Shown: piece after piece, positions 60,793 to 64,000 of the stretch | Layout: the number at the start of each line of letters is the position of its first letter | Numbering within the stretch: the stretch's first letter is position 1 | NCBI RefSeq assembly: GCF_964204865.1 | Contig: NC_135251.1 | Coordinates: 11,966,001 to 12,030,000 of the forward strand | Source: Styela clava | Taxonomy: Eukaryota; Chordata; Ascidiacea; Stolidobranchia; Styelidae | Length of the DNA stretch: 64,000 nt | Direction of reading: 5' to 3' | Translations under genes and position numbers: made by a program | Notes under the pieces: model-generated | Seen by the model: only the letters and a program-made list of their open reading frames with translations | What the model was told of the DNA's origin: nothing | Databases searched by the model: none

Positions 60793-61247
60793 TCAGAAAC
60801 GACCTTAGCTCCGATATAGCTCCGTTATTTTGTTTATGTGACTTCAATCACTTTGAGTTTGAATCAAATTTTAAATTACTGTGAAATTCTGAATTCAAAT
60901 CATCATTCTTCCAAACTCTTCGCACTACCGGTCAATATTTCTCTGCTGCAATTTCGCCGACTGTTCTTTAAACCCGCAAGAAACTGGCAGAATTCTATCT
61001 TAAAGTCAGCAGTTGGGGAATGATCACTGGTAAACACCAAGAAACCTTTCAATTGTGGCTTTCAACTTTAGTTTACGGACATTGAGTCGAAACCAGTCAA
61101 AACACCAAAACGCTTATGTACTTTGAATTTATATTTCTCGGTTACGCAACCCTTAGCATATCGAGCGTTTCTAATGCTAGTTAGCATGCATATCGTGCCT
61201 AGATCTTCTGCTTTCACGAGCGCCATCGTCAGATTTGTAACTGTTAT

Positions 61248-61395
61248 CCCAATGAGTGCCCGGAATTGCATTTATTGCGCATATATATGTCGTTATTTTA
61301 TGTTTAATTCATTAAATATTTTGCCGGTTCGCGAGTACATTTTATTCAATTTCATCGGCTCGTCAGGGTGAAATGGTTGGGAACCACTGTTCTAG
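61248..61395 (+). repeat. Local repeat B, copy 2
   Basis: Diverged direct copy of 55797-55945, ending ggttgggaaccactgttcta. Confidence 0.65.
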
Positions 61396-61704
61396 AGACA
61401 ACCAATTTGGGGGCGCCTTTTTGAAATTATTTTATGTTTTCCGGATGGCAATCCTGTACTTTAAGCCTTCTACATGCCGAACTTAACCCGTTGTTTGACA
61501 ATATGTAGCAAATCAAGATAAATTATAAGTTTTATTAGCATAAGTAGAATCAGTTGTATGAAATAGAAGCATTCTGTGTATCAAATAATATTATGTCAGA
61601 GAATTGGTACGTCAAATAATTGCCACCATTTCTTTTCGTGAAATAAATATTTTTGACCCAAGTAATTTCCATTGAAAATAAATAAAGTAAAAACTATTTT
61701 TGAT

Positions 61705-62180
61705 CAACGATAAATCTTTATTATGCAATAAAATTTCAGATTAACTGCTACAAAACCCAATATTTCATGAAAGAAATAACTAATGAATCAAATCGGAAAT
61801 TGTTATGAATTGCCAGTTATATTCATACTGAGATATATCAGTGAATCCAAATGATAACCCCAATATGGTGTTGCAAAATTTCTGAGCAAATTGGGGGGAA
61901 ATTTTCCAGTAAACTCTATTCTATAATAAACGTATGTATTAACAGAAAACTAAGTAATATCATTCAGTTGTTTTATTACAGTAAAATCATAATTAAGTTG
62001 TTTCAAACTCTATCATGTTTTATGAAAGAACCAGGTGTTACCAATATATTATTGACATGAGTTTCCGTCGAAATATTTCGAATTGTAATATTACCTGACA
62101 CGATAAATACATCTGCTGCATCATATTACATTAACAAAATTTGCACAAAATATGAAAAAGTTACTTAAATCTTTGTATCC
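61705..62180 (-). repeat. Local repeats C (inverted) and D (direct), right of the peptide gene
   Basis: 61705-62033 is the reverse complement of 56598-56935 (for example tgagcaaattggggggaaat). 62036-62180 repeats 56945-57085 in the same direction. Together with the repeat pair at 55797/61248 they bracket the peptide gene. Confidence 0.7.
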
Positions 62181-62632
62181 ATTGAAAGTTCTTGTTAGCT
62201 TCCTGAAAATCCTGAAAAATGTTTCCACATAACGTTTTCAGATTCAGGTAAATACCCCATGTCAAACTGGATAACTTGTTTAATTTTGTTTAATAACATA
62301 ATTTTTATTAATCTGTTGTCTCTATATTTCAATGAAAGGGCCAATTATCTTGTTATTTTTTCTGTTAGAATATGATAGTTCAAATATTCAGTCTCATTGC
62401 ACTATTAATTTTGTTTGTTTATAACAGCTATTAAAGTATGTTAATAAAGTCTGTCTCCAAACGAACTAACCGAGATAGATGAAATTGCTTGCTTGAATAT
62501 CTTCGACAGCGTAGATAAGGGCGCTTCTTTAAAACATCGGTGGCTGCTTGTACCTGGTCTTGTTCTGAACGGAAGGGGCGAGTGAGCGTCTTATTGAAAA
62601 GTGTCCCTTGCCTGGAAATGAGTACATTTAAC

Positions 62633-62843
62633 AGCGCTCCGAAAATATGTGTACCAATATGAAGGTAAATATTTTTGTTCGCTAATTTTTGTAGTTTTGT
62701 GGGAGGAATCAAGTCTATGGGAAGAGGGGATATTCACCTGGCTGACACAGACAGGCCCCGAACTCGTAATAGAACTAAAATAAGGAGAATCAGAATAAAA
62801 TGATGGTTTAATCCCAACCTGGTACACATACTGCGGAAGTGCA
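62633..62843 (+). mobile_element. MITE family Y copy, perfect TSD
   Basis: Starts agcgctccgaaaatatg and ends gcggaagtgca. The duplication catttaac is perfect at 62625-62632 and 62844-62851. It lies between the peptide gene and its inverted paralogue. Confidence 0.85.
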
Positions 62844-63123
62844 CATTTAACTTATCCGGGCCGCCCAGTCAACTAAACAATCGTGTGGCCATTTTATTTG
62901 CCTCCCATTGCAAGATAAAGGAACAACTCTTACATTGATGAGTTTGTAATGACGTATCTTCAGCAAAATACTAATTTAAATGCTGACATTTGTAGCTGCA
63001 TTTTTAATAAATATTCGTGGCTTTGACCCTGTCTGACATGTGGAGTATTTGTTTTATATCTACACGTTATCTTCCTTACGAATATCTAACAAGTAACGAT
63101 ACGCACAAGCTTTGAATTTTCTT

Positions 63124-63335
63124 GGTACTTCCGTAGTGTGTGTACCGGGTCGGGGTTAGGTCGTAATTTTATTCCGATTTCTATTTTTATTTTAGTTCTA
63201 TTACGAGTTCCTGCACTGTCTGTGTTTTAAAGGGTATATACCCCATGCCCTTAGGTTTCCCTTTACACAACTTGATATAAAGTAGGCGAACAAAATTAGT
63301 TGCCTCCATATTGGTACACACACTTCTGAAGTGCC
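63124..63335 (-). mobile_element. MITE family Y copy, reverse orientation
   Basis: Starts ggtacttccgtagtg and ends cttctgaagtgcc, reverse complement of the family. The TSD attttctt/atttttta matches at 6 of 8. It lies just downstream of the inverted paralogue's last exon. Confidence 0.75.
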
Positions 63336-63622
63336 ATTTTTTACTAGAAGGCTCATATTTCCTCGGCATTGCAACAGAACTGAGCCCTAGACAAAACAGC
63401 GAGCTTGCCACGTATTATCAATACCAATATTTTATAACAATAAAAACAAGCGATCGTTACTCAAATATGTAAACACGAAGACCTAAACTCATTTGCCTAA
63501 GCCCATTTTCCAAAAAATCATAGATTGAACGAAGCTTATCTGTGAGTTAATTCGATTAAAAGATTCATGCAATAAATTCTCTTGTTCTGAATAATAAGTT
63601 TTGACAAGAAAAAATATTCAAA

Positions 63623-63663
63623 TCAAAATTCGTTGTCCGAATCCGTCATTATCGAATCGTCAT
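63623..63663 (-). CDS. Last exon of an inverted paralogue of the peptide gene (partial)
   Basis: Read on the minus strand, an acceptor (ctgtacag when read 5'-3' ends in tacag) is followed by an exon in the same phase as 60378-60418. It encodes the acidic tail DDSIMTDSDNEF and a TGA stop; the plus-strand gene has DDSIVTDSDNEF. Similarity continues into the 3' UTR (63560-63622) and into the upstream intron to about 63800, including the motif aacatgcattagctt. The two genes are tail to tail, about 3.2 kb apart. I found no further exon of this copy before the window ends, so its body must lie beyond 64000. Confidence 0.75.
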
Positions 63664-64000
63664 CTGTACTGTCGGGAAAAAGAGCTAAACTGAAAAAAAA
63701 AATTAATAAATGCACTGCTATACATTGTAAAGTAGCAAATCACGATGAATTAATTTATGAATACATATAAAATGTCGACCTGATACGGAAGCTAATGCAT
63801 GTTTTAATATTAAAACGGATTCAATAAGAAAAATTTGCAAACTAATAAACGCTATCTCTCTCGTACGGAAATTGAGTAAATATTGAACTGTTTTAATTGA
63901 TTTCCGCGGGACCATGAACGTAGTTAGATTTGGTCTGGATTTATTGTTGAAAATAATACCATAAGCTTTTATATTCCAGAAACTTTTTGTTTGCTTTAAA

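Overview
The window is animal (metazoan) nuclear DNA, not bacterial. It is AT-rich, genes are split by GT-AG introns, and the intergenic space is packed with decayed transposons, MITEs and LINE pieces. Four protein genes with clear families can be assembled by joining exons across introns in matching phase. They are two tandem galactose mutarotase genes, a TPRG1/TPRG1L-type hSac2-domain gene and an RNF185/RNF5-type E3 ligase; all four lie on the minus strand. A fifth gene on the plus strand encodes a small secreted precursor built from tandem copies of one exon. The gene set fits any bilaterian. The precursor layout (signal peptide, acidic spacers, amphipathic segment followed by Gly-Asp-Gln) loosely recalls ascidian (tunicate) peptide precursors, so I lean towards a tunicate, with low certainty.

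Layout. 1-20,300: no host gene found; MITEs, hAT-like elements, an exact 370-bp direct repeat, a foldback element, a 1.8-kb tandem duplication and a decayed LTR retrotransposon. 20,344-24,954 (minus): an 8-exon mutarotase-like gene whose frame is open but whose catalytic residues are all replaced or missing. 24,955-29,997: duplicated non-coding blocks and a 1.16-kb terminal-inverted-repeat transposon. 29,998-36,469 (minus): a complete 8-exon galactose mutarotase of 346 aa with all catalytic residues. 37,220-38,850: 3' half of a LINE. 41,428-48,087 (minus): 5-exon TPRG1L-like gene with MITEs in its introns. 50,724-51,284 (minus): intronless RNF185-like ligase. 51,300-57,700: repeats, foldback and TIR elements, and a small RING-like ORF. 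57,800-60,460 (plus): the exon-array peptide gene. 63,623-63,663 (minus): the last exon of an inverted paralogue of that gene, which runs off the right edge.

How the genes relate. The two mutarotases are a tandem duplicate with identical intron phases at every junction; one is a normal enzyme of galactose (Leloir pathway) metabolism and the other looks like a pseudoenzyme. The peptide gene and its tail-to-tail paralogue are a local gene family bordered by duplicated and inverted blocks (55.1-57.1 kb and 61.2-62.2 kb).

The strongest candidate for something undescribed is the peptide gene: a 190-bp unit (102-bp phase 1-1 exon plus 88-bp intron) repeated in tandem, two adjacent units identical down to the intron, with the amphipathic core conserved by synonymous change only. 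All exon models are my own reading of splice signals and phases; none has been checked against transcripts.
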